This document shows, piece by piece, positions 40,115-49,784 of a stretch of 64,000 nt of DNA. Below the pieces are notes generated by a model. It was not told where the DNA came from, did not search any database, and saw nothing but the letters and a program-made list of their open reading frames with translations. The position numbers were made by a program, and so were the translations under genes. Positions within the stretch are counted from its first letter, which is position 1. Each line of letters begins with the position of its first letter. The stretch spans positions 1,922,001-1,986,000 of the forward strand of contig NZ_JAFIMU010000007.1 in the NCBI RefSeq assembly GCF_017302985.1. Direction: 5' to 3'. Source of the DNA: Corallococcus macrosporus. Its GTDB lineage: Bacteria; Myxococcota; Myxococcia; Myxococcales; Myxococcaceae.

Positions 40115-40931
40115 GTGCGAGCTGCTCCGTGCGGTCCATGTCCGAGGCCACCTGCGCCAGCTTCTCGCGGATGGAGCCGGGTGCGTCCGTTCCCAGGAAG
40201 AGCCGCAGCGTCGGGACTCCCGCCGCCACCGCGTCCACGATGGCCTTCGCGGCCTTCCGTGGGTCCCCGGGCTGCGTGCCCGCGGACTGGGCCACCCAGG
40301 CTCTCGTGGGGCCCATCGACTCCGCGTAGGCAGGCAGCTCCGGCATCGACCGGAACCCGGGGCCCAGCAGGTTCGTGCGAAACATCCCCGGCTCCACGAG
40401 GAGCACCTTCACCCCGAACGGCGCGATCTCCTTCGCCAGCGCCTCGGAGATGCCTTCCAGTGCGTGCTTCGCCGCGCTGTAAGCCCCCGCGCCCGGGTAC
40501 CCGACCAGCCCGGTCAGACTCGAGACCTGCACGATGATGCCCGTCCGCCGCTCGCGCATGTGCGGCAGCACCGCTCGCGTCATCGACACCGCTCCGAAGA
40601 AGAGCGGCTCGAATATCGCTCGCAGCTCCGCTTCGCTCGTTTCCTCCAACGCTCCCAACACCGAGTAGCCCGCGTTGTTCACCAGCACGTCGATGGCCCC
40701 GAAGCGCTTCAGCGCCGCGGTGATGGACTCCTGCACCTGCTCTGGCTTCGTCACGTCCAGTTGGAGCGCGAGCACCCGGTCCGGGGCCCTCGCCACCAGG
40801 TCATCCAGCTTCCGCGGGTCTCGCGCCGTCGCGACCACGCGCTCGCCCCTGGCGATGACCTCTTCCACGATGTGCCTGCCGAACCCCGTTGACGACCCCG
40901 TGACGAACCAGACCCTGCTCTGTGCGTTCAT
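40098..40931 (-). CDS. Short-chain dehydrogenase/reductase
   Basis: The 277-residue SDR has the cofactor motif TGSSTGFGRHI (about 11-21), an NNAGYSVLG segment, catalytic Ser in VSSLTG and Tyr/Lys in YSAAKHALEG. These are the classical-SDR catalytic residues for NAD(P)H-dependent oxidoreduction. The substrate is unknown. It is divergent from a LysR gene 87 bp away, the usual arrangement for a regulator and its target. Confidence 0.9.
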   Translation of the reverse strand: MNAQSRVWFVTGSSTGFGRHIVEEVIARGERVVATARDPRKLDDLVARAPDRVLALQLDVTKPEQVQESITAALKRFGAIDVLVNNAGYSVLGALEETSEAELRAIFEPLFFGAVSMTRAVLPHMRERRTGIIVQVSSLTGLVGYPGAGAYSAAKHALEGISEALAKEIAPFGVKVLLVEPGMFRTNLLGPGFRSMPELPAYAESMGPTRAWVAQSAGTQPGDPRKAAKAIVDAVAAGVPTLRLFLGTDAPGSIREKLAQVASDMDRTEQLALTMGF

Positions 40932-41018
40932 GACTGCCTCCCTGGGCCCTTACCTATGGCCCTCCCCTCCGCTCCGAAACGCGTCGTCTCTGCATTCACT
41001 TTGTAGTTACGCTAAGGA

Positions 41019-41915
41019 ATGCGCGACGACCTCTCCGGCCTCATGGCGTTCCTCGCGGTGGCTCGCAGGCGGAGCTTCACCGCCGCGGCGACGGAGCTCC
41101 GGGTCACTCCTTCGGCGGTGAGCCAGAGCCTCCGGGCCCTCGAGGAACGCGTCGGGGTGCGGCTCCTCCAGCGCACCACGCGCAGCGTCGGGCTCACCGA
41201 AGCCGGCACGCGGTTCCTCTCCCGGCTCGAGCCCGCGATGCTCGGCGTGCAGGACGCCTTCGAGTCCCTGAGCGAGCTTCGCGGCCGGCCCGCCGGCCTC
41301 CTGCGTCTGACCCTGCCTCGCTATGGCTACCAGGAGGTACTTGGTCCGCGCCTCGCGGAGTTCCTCACCGCCCATCCCGACATCCGCGTGGACATCCAGT
41401 TGGACGACGCGCTCGTCAACATCGTCCAGCAGGGCTTCGATGCGGGCTTCCGCTTCGGCGAGCTCGTGGAGCGCGAGATGATCGCCATCCCGGTGAGCGG
41501 TGACATCCCCATGTTCGTGGTGGGGGCGCCGTCGTACCTGGCGGCTCGAGGCAAGCCGAAGCACCCTCGCGACCTGCGCGACCACGACTGCGTCAACTAC
41601 CGCAGCCGGACCACCGGCGGCATCCTCCCCTGGGGCCTCACCGACGACGGCAAGCGCATCGACGTCGCCGTCGTGGGCCGCGTGGTGGTGGATGACGCGG
41701 AGCTGGTGCTGGATGCCGCCGTCGCCGGGCTGGGGCTCGCCTATGTGCCGGAGAGCCGCGCCCGGAAGCTGCTCGCGGAGAAGCGCCTGGTGCGAGTGCT
41801 CGAGGCGTACTCCCCCACCCTCCCCGGCTTCTTCCTCTACTACCCGAGCCGGGCCCACGTGCCGCTCAAGCTCAAGGCGCTCATCGACTTCTTCAAGCTG
41901 AAGCGGCGGCGCTGA
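41019..41915 (+). CDS. LysR-family transcriptional regulator
   Basis: The 298-residue regulator has the LysR helix-turn-helix at the N-terminus (MAFLAVARRRSFTAAATELR, VTPSAVSQSLRALEERVGVR). The two-lobed effector-binding domain follows (about 88-298). It is divergent from the SDR gene and probably controls it. AAGGA abuts the ATG directly, so the initiation signal is unusual. No convincing T-N11-A box could be fixed in the 87-bp intergenic region. The 3' end overlaps the convergent DUF5131 gene by 23 bp. Confidence 0.9.
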   Translation: MRDDLSGLMAFLAVARRRSFTAAATELRVTPSAVSQSLRALEERVGVRLLQRTTRSVGLTEAGTRFLSRLEPAMLGVQDAFESLSELRGRPAGLLRLTLPRYGYQEVLGPRLAEFLTAHPDIRVDIQLDDALVNIVQQGFDAGFRFGELVEREMIAIPVSGDIPMFVVGAPSYLAARGKPKHPRDLRDHDCVNYRSRTTGGILPWGLTDDGKRIDVAVVGRVVVDDAELVLDAAVAGLGLAYVPESRARKLLAEKRLVRVLEAYSPTLPGFFLYYPSRAHVPLKLKALIDFFKLKRRR

Positions 41916-42738
41916 TCACGGACAGCGCGGGCGGCGCCAGCCACGGGGCCGCCAGCGCTTCGGCCTCCTCCAGCAACCGCAGGCGCCGGGACTCCTCGGG
42001 GAACGGCGCCACCGTGCTCCGGGGGAGCGCGTCGTACGTGCGCCCGTCCAGCACCCGCCCCGCCGCCGCCTTGCGCTTGCCGCCCCACTGCTTGAAGAAG
42101 AAGGCGACGCCCGCCGCGGCGCACTGCTCGCGCACGGAGCGCACCCAGTCCGGGTCCAGCGGCCGGGCCTTCGCGCCGCTCTCTCCGCCGACAATCACTC
42201 CGTCCACGCCGGTGAAGTCCACCGTGCCCAGGTCCTCCAGCAGCGGCTCGATGGACAGGAACCGCACCCTCGCGGGCGTGGCTTGCAGGTGCTTCACTCG
42301 CGGCAGGCCGTACTTCCGGTCCTCCACGCTCACGCCCCACCACACGTTCGGCAGCCTCGCCGCGAACGCGAGCCGCGTGGACAAGAGCCGCTGCATCCGC
42401 TCCGCGCGCTTCGTCAGCACCTGGAACGTGTGCCAGCCCGCCAGCGCCATCACCCGCGCCACCGTTTCGATGTACGCCTCCGGGACTTCGTCCAGGAAGA
42501 GGTCGCTCATCGAGTTCACGAACACGCGCTTGGGCGCCTTCCAGCGCAGCGGCTCGGCGAGCTTGCCTGGAATCAACTTCAGGTCGAAGCCCTGCTCATA
42601 CGGGTGGCCCGGCACGCCCCGGAAACGCTCCGCGAAGGTTTCCGCGTAGCAGTGCTTGCACCCGGGGCTCAGCTTCACGCAGCCGCGCACCGGGTTCCAC
42701 GTCGCATCCGTCCACTCGATCTTGGAGTTGTCAGCCAT
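41893..42738 (-). CDS. DUF5131 (phage Gp37/Gp68) family protein
   Basis: The 281-residue protein begins MADNSKIEWTDATWNPVRGC, the hallmark of the Gp37/Gp68 family. It has a Cys cluster GCVKLSPGCKHCYAE that resembles a radical-SAM iron-sulfur site. Later motifs include VFVNSMSDLFLDEVPEAYI, VWWGVSVEDRKY and VIVGGESGAKARPL. Members occur in phages and in bacterial chromosomes; the reaction is not established. ATG 42738 starts at the conserved sequence; a GTG 18 bp upstream is possible. No other phage genes are nearby. Confidence 0.85.
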   Translation of the reverse strand: MADNSKIEWTDATWNPVRGCVKLSPGCKHCYAETFAERFRGVPGHPYEQGFDLKLIPGKLAEPLRWKAPKRVFVNSMSDLFLDEVPEAYIETVARVMALAGWHTFQVLTKRAERMQRLLSTRLAFAARLPNVWWGVSVEDRKYGLPRVKHLQATPARVRFLSIEPLLEDLGTVDFTGVDGVIVGGESGAKARPLDPDWVRSVREQCAAAGVAFFFKQWGGKRKAAAGRVLDGRTYDALPRSTVAPFPEESRRLRLLEEAEALAAPWLAPPALSVISAAASA

Positions 42739-42778
42739 GGCGTCCGGATGGAACACCCGGCCTGGTTGCCTCCATCCC

Positions 42779-43429
42779 CTACTTCGCGGGAGGCGTCTCG
42801 GGCACGGTCAGCGACTTCGCGCGCTTCTCCACCGCGCGCAGCGTGTCCACCACCGCGTCCTTCTGCCCCACGTTGGCCAGGAACCCGGGGATGGAGCCGG
42901 CCGGGTCCACCGTGAACTTGTAGACGACCCAGGAGGTGCCCTCGCCCTTCGGCTCCACCCTCCAGCTGCCCTCGTTCAGCCGCAGGCGCACCACGTCCCT
43001 CCTGGCGGGGAACGCGTCCGGCTCCGCCTTCCAGCGCTGCTGGTAGACGCCCGTCCCGTCCGGCGCGACCTTCGACTCCGTCACCACGTGGCAGATGTAG
43101 TCCCGTGACGACACCACCGGCAGGTCCAGCCGCGTGTACGTGAGCCGCCCGCCGTCGTCCGTGGGCCGCACCACCCGCGACTCCTTCACGTAGGGCATGA
43201 AGAGCCGGTACGACTCCTGGTCCTCCAGCGTCGCCTGGATTTGCGCCGCGCTCGCCTTGAGCTCCCCTTCCGCCCAGATGTCCTTGGCCTTCGTCCCCGG
43301 GCGGGGCCGCACCTTGATGAGGAAGGGCGTCGTCGCCACCGTCTCCCATTCCTGTGCCCCCGCCACGCCCGCCGCCAGCACCGCGCCCGCCACCAGGGCC
43401 GCGCCCCACCGTCGCGTCATTCCCAACAT
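42779..43429 (-). CDS. Secreted START/SRPBCC-like lipid-binding protein
   Basis: The 216-residue product has a Sec signal peptide (ending AGVAGAQ). Its START-like fold shows DIWAEGELKASAAQIQATLE at the N-terminal strand-helix and RLTYTRLDLPVVSSRDYICH in the central sheet. Such domains bind lipids or other hydrophobic ligands in a deep cavity; here it would act in the periplasm. The start at 43429 has GGAGG eight bases before it. The neighbouring genes give no clue to the ligand. Confidence 0.75.
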   Translation of the reverse strand: MLGMTRRWGAALVAGAVLAAGVAGAQEWETVATTPFLIKVRPRPGTKAKDIWAEGELKASAAQIQATLEDQESYRLFMPYVKESRVVRPTDDGGRLTYTRLDLPVVSSRDYICHVVTESKVAPDGTGVYQQRWKAEPDAFPARRDVVRLRLNEGSWRVEPKGEGTSWVVYKFTVDPAGSIPGFLANVGQKDAVVDTLRAVEKRAKSLTVPETPPAK

Positions 43430-43590
43430 GTGTCCGCCCTCCGGTCCCGCGCGCTTCCCGGCCCTTCGCGGCGCGTGCGGCACCTGTATCCCATCTTTCC
43501 GACACCTGGACGACCCGGGCCTGCCCACGAGCTGACGCGGACACACGGGCCGCTCGACTTTGCGTGGAAGCCTTGGCAAGCCTTGCTCCC

Positions 43591-45084
43591 ATGCGTCCTC
43601 ACTTCTCCGGTCCCCCGCCCGAGCGCGGCCTGTTCTGCAACCGCACCCTCAACATGCGCGCCATCAAGGCCGTGGGCTACGACATGGACTACACGCTCAT
43701 CCACTATCGGGTGGAAGCGTGGGAACGCCGCGCCTACGAGTACATTCGCGACCGGCTGGTGGAACAGGGCTGGCCCGTGGCCGACCTGACGTTCGATCCG
43801 ATGCTCGCCATCCGCGGGCTCATCATCGACACGGCCAAGGGCAACCTCCTCAAGGCCAACCGCTTCGGCTTCGTGAAGAAGGCCCTCCACGGCAGCCGCC
43901 CCATGGACTTCGAGTCCCAGCGCGAGGCCTACAACCGCACCGTCATCGACCTGGCGGACCGGCGCTGGGTGTTCCTCAACACGCTCTTCTCCCTCTCCGA
44001 GGCCTGCATCTACGCGCAGCTCGTGGACCGCCTGGACGCCGGCCAGCTCCCCGGCCCCATGGGCTACGCGGACCTCTACGAGCACGTGCGCAAGAACCTG
44101 GACGCCACGCACATGCAGGGGCGCCTCAAGGCGGAAATCATCGCGGACCCCGAGCGCTACGTCATCGACGACCCGGAGACGCCGCTCGCGCTGCTGGACC
44201 AGAAGAACGCGGGCAAGAAACTGCTGCTCATCACCAACAGCGAGTGGGCCTACACGGAGCCCATGATGCACTTCGCCTTCGACCGGCACCTGCCCGAAGG
44301 CATGACCTGGCGCCAGCTCTTCGACGTCGTCATCGTCAGCGCGCGCAAGCCCGAGTTCTTCACCACCCGCTCCACCCTCTTCGAGGTGGTGGAGGCCAAC
44401 GGCGAGGCGCTGCTGCGTCCGCACTCCGGACCGCTGGACAAGTACAAGCCCTACTTCGGCGGCAGCGCGCTGGAGCTGGAGCGGCACCTGGGCCTGTCCG
44501 GCGACGAAATCCTCTACGTGGGCGACCACATGTTCGGCGACGTGCACGTCACCAAGAACGTGCTGCGCTGGCGCACCGCGCTCATCCTGCGCGAGCTGGA
44601 GGACGAGGTGCGCGCCATCGCCGCGTTCCGAGCCACCGAGGTGCGCATTGGCGAGCGCATGCTCCAGAAGGAGCGCCTGGAGGCGGAGAGCTGCCAGGTG
44701 CGCCTGGAGCTGCAGCGCCGCCGCCACCAGTACGGCCCCCGCACGGACGTCGCGGAAGCGGACCTCGTCACGCGCCTCACGGAGCTGCGCACGGAGCTGG
44801 AGGCGCTGGACGCGGAGCTGGGCCCCATGGCCCGCGCGGCGGGCGAGCTGTCCAACCCGCACTGGGGCCTGCTCACCCGCGCCGGCAACGACAAGAGCCA
44901 CCTGGCGCGGCAGGTGGAGCGCTACGCGGACATCTACACGTCGCGCGTGAGCAACTTCCTCTTCGCCACGCCGTTCGTGTACCTGCGCAGCCCGCGCGGC
45001 AGCCTCCCGCACGACCCCAGCCTCCCCGGCGGCACCCCGGTGTTCACCACCGGGGACGGCGCGGGCAGCGGCCCCACGGAGTAG
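43591..45084 (+). CDS. HAD-family 5'-nucleotidase (HAD-IG, cN-II type)
   Basis: The 497-residue protein carries the HAD motif I VGYDMDYTLIHY (nucleophile Asp near residue 31), motif II LLLITNSEW, and the motif III/IV region ILYVGDHMFGDVH. These match the HAD-IG 5'-nucleotidases related to eukaryotic cytosolic IMP/GMP-specific cN-II. A long charged helical segment (about 345-420) may form a coiled coil for oligomerisation. The likely reaction is dephosphorylation of purine nucleoside monophosphates in the cytoplasm. No signal peptide is present. Confidence 0.88.
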   Translation: MRPHFSGPPPERGLFCNRTLNMRAIKAVGYDMDYTLIHYRVEAWERRAYEYIRDRLVEQGWPVADLTFDPMLAIRGLIIDTAKGNLLKANRFGFVKKALHGSRPMDFESQREAYNRTVIDLADRRWVFLNTLFSLSEACIYAQLVDRLDAGQLPGPMGYADLYEHVRKNLDATHMQGRLKAEIIADPERYVIDDPETPLALLDQKNAGKKLLLITNSEWAYTEPMMHFAFDRHLPEGMTWRQLFDVVIVSARKPEFFTTRSTLFEVVEANGEALLRPHSGPLDKYKPYFGGSALELERHLGLSGDEILYVGDHMFGDVHVTKNVLRWRTALILRELEDEVRAIAAFRATEVRIGERMLQKERLEAESCQVRLELQRRRHQYGPRTDVAEADLVTRLTELRTELEALDAELGPMARAAGELSNPHWGLLTRAGNDKSHLARQVERYADIYTSRVSNFLFATPFVYLRSPRGSLPHDPSLPGGTPVFTTGDGAGSGPTE

Positions 45085-45104
45085 GTCAGCGGCCCGGCTG
45101 GCGC

Positions 45105-45563
45105 CTACTGCGTGAGGCGCCAGAGGGCCTGCAGGTCCGCGGGGAGGTTGCTCGCGACCTTGTCCGCCTCGCCTTCCGTAATCTGGTCCTGGAAGGCGCG
45201 CAGCACCGCGCGGATCACCACCTCCGCCTTCTCCACGGGCATCTGGAGGTCGTCCGCGACGGTCGCGACCATCTCCTCGCGGCCGAAGCGGTGGGGGCGC
45301 GGGGGGCGCTCGTCCGGGGGCGGCAGGAACTCCACCAGCATCCGGGGCAGCTGGGCCTCCAGGTTGCGCGCCCCGTTGGGCATGAGCCGCCGCTCCAGCG
45401 CGCTCAGCACCGACACGGCGGCGCACTCGGCGAGCGCGGGGGGCAGGGCGCTCAGGTCGCACAGGTGGTGGAGGAACGCCGCGTAGGTGGCACGGACGTG
45501 GGCTTCGTGGCGCCGCGCGTGGCGCTCCTGCTTCTCGGTGTCGGTTTCGTGGGCCTGGGCCAT
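45105..45563 (-). CDS. DUF2267 protein
   Basis: The 152-residue cytoplasmic protein matches the DUF2267 pattern: ALAECAAVSVLSALERRL, NLEAQLPRMLVEFL, then a second similar half with VEKAEVVIRAVLRAFQDQ and ASNLPADLQALW. The two halves suggest an internal duplication. Function is unknown; homologues are often in stress-linked operons. GAGGTG sets the start at 45563. Confidence 0.75.
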   Translation of the reverse strand: MAQAHETDTEKQERHARRHEAHVRATYAAFLHHLCDLSALPPALAECAAVSVLSALERRLMPNGARNLEAQLPRMLVEFLPPPDERPPRPHRFGREEMVATVADDLQMPVEKAEVVIRAVLRAFQDQITEGEADKVASNLPADLQALWRLTQ

Positions 45564-45776
45564 GGGCACACCTCGGGCGAAAGGGGGGACGGGACCTCCC
45601 GGAAGGTGGGCACCGGAACCCCGCTCAGCGCCGGGCAGGCAGGCGGGCCCCACCCCCAGACGCCCCACCCCCGCCCGGCCGCCGGGGGAATCTTCAAGAA
45701 ATGCCGGGGGTTACTGAACACGTGTCCAGACCTCCGAACGGAGGGGGACCTGGCGGAGCCGGGCGTGAACCGGGCA

Positions 45777-45798
45777 TGTCAGACCCCTCGCGTAGAAA
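45777..45798 (+). promoter_or_regulatory. TGTCAG-type promoter upstream of the zinc-ribbon gene
   Basis: TGTCAG (45777-45782), ten bases, then TAGAAA (45793-45798). The expected start site, near 45805, coincides with an in-frame GTG at 45806, predicting a leaderless mRNA. It shares a 15-bp identity with the site at 39079. Confidence 0.4.
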
Positions 45799-45805
45799 TG
45801 ATCGC

Positions 45806-46294
45806 GTGAGCCACTCGACCCCGCCATCGTCTCCGTCGCGAGTCCTGGAGCAGCGCAACCTCCTGGGAGGCCTGGACCTCCTGCCCGTGATGAGCCGGGG
45901 CAAGCGCGCGCGTCAGTTCCACGTGCCCACGGAGAAGAAGCTGGGGTTCGCGGCCGCGCTGGCGCTGGTGGTGGAGCACGGGCGGGAGAAGGCCAAGGAG
46001 ACGGGCACCACGTCCATGACGCGCTGCCCGCGCTGCGGCCACGTGGGGCCCACGGAGCAGGACTTCGGCTTCCGCATCATGAGCCGGGGCCAGCGCCGTC
46101 CGCAGTCCTGGTGCCGAGGCTGCCGCGGCCAGCACCTGGAGCCGGTGAACGCCTCCCAGCCCCGCCCCGAGGACGGCTGGCTGTTCCCGCCGGAGCCCGC
46201 GACCAAGCAGAAGGCCAAGGCGAAGACGGCGGGCAAGTCCGGCAAGCCCAAGGCGAAGAAGCGCGCCCGCCGCGACAACGAAGACCTCACCTGA
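45806..46294 (+). CDS. Zinc-ribbon protein, function unknown
   Basis: The 162-residue basic protein has a four-cysteine zinc ribbon: CPRCG (about residue 76) and CRGCRG (about 105). A preceding helix (KLGFAAALALVVEHGREKAK) and a Lys/Ala-rich C-terminal tail suggest nucleic-acid binding. The GTG start at 45806 is chosen because it matches the predicted leaderless promoter; an ATG at 45776 would overlap the promoter's TGTCAG box. If the promoter is of the DNA-damage type, the protein may act in repair or its control, which is inference. Confidence 0.6.
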   Translation: MSHSTPPSSPSRVLEQRNLLGGLDLLPVMSRGKRARQFHVPTEKKLGFAAALALVVEHGREKAKETGTTSMTRCPRCGHVGPTEQDFGFRIMSRGQRRPQSWCRGCRGQHLEPVNASQPRPEDGWLFPPEPATKQKAKAKTAGKSGKPKAKKRARRDNEDLT

Positions 46295-46494
46295 GCCAGG
46301 CGTTCCCCTCTTGGTACCGGCCGCATCCGGCGTGATTCCCGCTCTGCGGGACACCGCCGCCCGCGTGCCCCCTGTCATCCCGCGCCACCGGGCGCCCGCG
46401 TCCCGGATGCTCCTGGAGCGTCCCCTGTCCCGCCCGTCGCCAGGGATGGCATCACTCCGCCGGGGTCCCTACCTCCATCTCAAAGGAGGACTTC

Positions 46495-46791
46495 ATGTCC
46501 GTGCGGACCCGAGTGGCAGGTATCAAGAACAAGCGACGCGTGGATCCCCATGCGGCCCAGGCCAGCGTGCAGGCCAGCAATGGGCGCAAGACGCTGCCTC
46601 ATGACGAGGCGTTGGCGCAGATGATGGAGAAGGCCTTGAAGCGCGTGACGCTCGGCCCGGCCGCCAGCGACCACGGCCCCCGGCGCAACAACCGGGGCAC
46701 GGGGCTGCGGGGGCGCAAGAAGGCCCCCAGCCAGATGCACATCAAGCGCGCGGGCGGCCCGCGCGACCGCTCCCGGCTGCACGGGGGCTAG
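46495..46791 (+). CDS. Small basic hypothetical protein
   Basis: The 98-residue protein is rich in Arg, Lys and His and has no signal peptide or membrane segment. Its ends are basic (RVAGIKNKRRVDPHA; NNRGTGLRGRKKAPSQMHIK) around a short helix (DEALAQMMEKALKRV). It has an exceptionally strong ribosome-binding site (AAAGGAGG, 5 nt before ATG), which implies high expression. Nucleic-acid or ribosome binding is plausible but not shown by any recognised motif. A strong hairpin follows at 46817. Confidence 0.6.
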   Translation: MSVRTRVAGIKNKRRVDPHAAQASVQASNGRKTLPHDEALAQMMEKALKRVTLGPAASDHGPRRNNRGTGLRGRKKAPSQMHIKRAGGPRDRSRLHGG

Positions 46792-46816
46792 AGCGCGGAT
46801 GCCTCGGAAATGACGA

Positions 46817-46857
46817 CGCCCCGCGTGGGAGGCGAGAACGCCTTCCACCGCGGGGCG
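46817..46857. terminator. Long bidirectional terminator hairpin
   Basis: CGCCCCGCGTGGGAGGCG (46817-46834) pairs with CGCCTTCCACCGCGGGGCG (46839-46857), with one bulged base and one G-U pair, around AGAA. It sits between the convergent stops at 46791 and 46890. Confidence 0.8.
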
Positions 46858-46889
46858 CGGTGCGTCTGGCGGGCTTTGAGGCGCGCCGG

Positions 46890-47492
46890 TCAGTAACCGA
46901 CGTAGCCGCTGCCGCTGTTGAGACCCTGGATGCCGGGGACGTTGGACACGGAGCCGTAGCGGGCGATGGAGTAGCGGACGCCCGCGATGATGTTGTCCAC
47001 CGGGTTGCGGATGTTGTCGTGGCCCGGGAGCTTGTAGGCGTCGAACGTCGGCTGGATGGTCTGCATCAGTCCGATGGACGGCGTGCCCTTCTGGGCGTTG
47101 GAGTCCCAGTTGTTGATGGCGTTCGGGTTCCCGCTGGACTCGTGCTGGATGATCTTCGCGATGTCCTGGGGGTTCATCTTGTCCGTCGGGACGCCGTTGG
47201 CCTTGAGGATGTCCATGGCCTGCTTGATCCAGTCACCGACCTGGCCCGGGGGCACGTCACCCACGGCCTGCGAGCCCTGCGTCTGCTGCGTCCCGCCCGT
47301 CAGGTTGGGCCCGTTGGAGGTGCCCTGCGCCTGGAACTCGTCCTTGCTGCCCGGGATGTTGAGCGTCGCCCCGGCGTAGATGAGGTCCTTGTTGGTGATG
47401 TTCGGGTTCGCCTTCACCAGCGAATCCACGTCCGTGTTGTAGCGCTTGGCCAGCGCGCTCAGCGTGTCGCCCGACTTGATCTTGTAGTCCAT
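46890..47492 (-). CDS. LysM plus lytic-transglycosylase-like protein without signal peptide
   Basis: The 200-residue protein starts directly with a LysM peptidoglycan-binding repeat (MDYKIKSGDTLSALAKRYNT, ending ATLNIPG, about 1-48). A Gln/Thr/Gly linker follows, then an SLT-type lysozyme-like domain with the catalytic Glu in IIQHESSGNPNAINNWD and GLMQTIQPTFDAY. It should cleave or bind murein. No signal peptide, lipobox or membrane helix is visible, so export must use another route, cell lysis or a contractile/phage-like particle. The gene stands alone between convergent and tandem neighbours. Confidence 0.8.
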   Translation of the reverse strand: MDYKIKSGDTLSALAKRYNTDVDSLVKANPNITNKDLIYAGATLNIPGSKDEFQAQGTSNGPNLTGGTQQTQGSQAVGDVPPGQVGDWIKQAMDILKANGVPTDKMNPQDIAKIIQHESSGNPNAINNWDSNAQKGTPSIGLMQTIQPTFDAYKLPGHDNIRNPVDNIIAGVRYSIARYGSVSNVPGIQGLNSGSGYVGY

Positions 47493-47564
47493 GGGGGGAA
47501 GGACCTTTGTGATTGCCGAAAACGTCGATGCCTGATTCTCGGAAGTTGGTTCGGGGAGTTTCGC

Positions 47565-48794
47565 CTACACTTGCGGTTTTGTAGGTGCTTTCACGCACCA
47601 GAGCAGTCCCAGCAGGACGGCGAGTGTCACCCCCAGGCCGCCGGGGCCGCTGGCGCACCCGCTGGCCTCCCCGGGATTGCCGTCCCCGGGTGTCCCGGGG
47701 TCGACAGTGGCTTCACAGGGGGTGAAGCAGCGGCAGGCGTCGTCGCCGTCCACCTCCAGCCGGGCGCACACGCCCCGGTCGCCGCAGGCGGCGTCCTCCG
47801 AGCAGGTCCCGCCATAGGTCCCGGCCTGGAGCGCGGGCAGGAGGCACCGGGCGGGTGCGTCCCCGGCGCTGACGCACAGGAGTCCGGAGGGGCAGTCCGC
47901 GTCGCTGGCGCAGGCCTCCTGGCAGAGGGCGTCCAGGGGGAACGGGGAGGCCGGGGCCGGGGGCGGGGCCTCCTCCAGGAAGGGGCGGAGGAAGTCCCCC
48001 AGGGCGTCCACCCGCACCTGGACGGCCTCCGTCCGGCAGGCCACGTCGCCGCTGACGGTGAGGCCCAGGAGGAGCTCGTTCCCGGGCGGGCCTCCCAGCA
48101 CCGGGCCTCCGCTGTCCCCCACGCAGGTCATGGCCGGAGCGGGGCCGGCCTGGAAGGCGCTGGCGGTGACGCCCGTCACCTGGAGCCCCCCCTGGCGCCG
48201 CTGGCCCGAAGGCCTGGACGCGTCCTTCGTGTCCCCGTAGCCCACCGCCCGCACGGGGTCTCCCGGCGCCACCGGGGCGTCGCTCCCCCCGGGGAGCCGG
48301 AAGGGCGGGACGTCCGTTACCGGCACCGCCAGCCTCAGGAGCGCGGCGTCCCAGGCGTGCGTGGCCGGGACATAGCCCGGGTGGGCCACCGCCCGGGTGA
48401 CCCGCACGAACCGCCCGCCGGGGCCCGGCTCCGGGAGCAGCGTGGGCCCCAGGAAGACCTCATAGGGCCCCGCCTCCCCGAAGACGGCCAGGCAGTGCGC
48501 CGCCGTCAGCACCACGTCCGGGGCGATGAGGGCTCCCGAGCACAGGAGCACGGGCGCCTCGCCTCCGCAGCGTGTGCGCCGGGCCACCAGCGCCACCGCC
48601 GCCCCGTCCCCGGGTGCGTCCGTGCCCTGGACGAGACCCGGACTCCGGGTGTGGAAGACCTGCCCGGGGGGCTCGCGAGCAGCCGGGCCACAGGCAGGCA
48701 GGCAGCCGAGCAGCAGGCAGGCGTGGAGCGCAACCACCCCCGGGGGTCGGCATCCTGTCCGTTGCCGAGCGGACGCGGTGGACCGTTTCGCCAT
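47565..48794 (-). CDS. Secreted trypsin-like serine protease with C-terminal sorting-like tail
   Basis: The 409-residue protein has a signal region with a possible lipobox (LPAC) and a chymotrypsin-fold domain: His in VVLTAAHC, Asp in HAWDAALLRL and Ser in CVGDSGGP. A Cys-rich region (about 285-370) follows. The tail GCASGPGGLG plus a hydrophobic helix resembles MYXO-CTERM but ends in CVKAPTKPQV, with Lys rather than an Arg cluster, so anchoring may be weak or altered. It probably degrades proteins outside the cell. Start choice 48794 (ATG) gives a normal basic n-region; ATG/TTG codons up to 18 bp upstream are possible. Confidence 0.82.
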   Translation of the reverse strand: MAKRSTASARQRTGCRPPGVVALHACLLLGCLPACGPAAREPPGQVFHTRSPGLVQGTDAPGDGAAVALVARRTRCGGEAPVLLCSGALIAPDVVLTAAHCLAVFGEAGPYEVFLGPTLLPEPGPGGRFVRVTRAVAHPGYVPATHAWDAALLRLAVPVTDVPPFRLPGGSDAPVAPGDPVRAVGYGDTKDASRPSGQRRQGGLQVTGVTASAFQAGPAPAMTCVGDSGGPVLGGPPGNELLLGLTVSGDVACRTEAVQVRVDALGDFLRPFLEEAPPPAPASPFPLDALCQEACASDADCPSGLLCVSAGDAPARCLLPALQAGTYGGTCSEDAACGDRGVCARLEVDGDDACRCFTPCEATVDPGTPGDGNPGEASGCASGPGGLGVTLAVLLGLLWCVKAPTKPQV

Positions 48795-49015
48795 GGGGCG
48801 CATCATAGGCAACAGGGGTCATGGGAATGGGGGGTGCCCCGCGTTACCTTGCCCCCGGGGGACGTGAACCGGATAGAGTCCGTTGCACGTCTCCCTGCCC
48901 CGAGGGGCGGAAGGCTTGTCTGCCTGCCTTCTCCGCCGGAGGGGACTGCCACATCGAGTGGCCCGCCACATCTTCACGGGTGGTGGGTCTGCAACCCTTT
49001 TTGGAGGATGTTCAC

Positions 49016-49765
<750 letters not shown>

Positions 49766-49784
49766 GCCTCACGGGACGCGCAAG

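Noticed and set aside
41893-42738. DUF5131 (phage Gp37/Gp68) gene as a sign of a prophage
   Set aside because: No integrase, capsid, tail or attachment-site repeats are nearby, and the family is common on bacterial chromosomes.
47565-47584. CTACA and TGTAG separated by 10 bp, like a BlaI site
   Set aside because: BlaI/CopY operators need a 2-bp spacer as at 2433 and 2464; a 5-bp match with a 10-bp gap is expected by chance.
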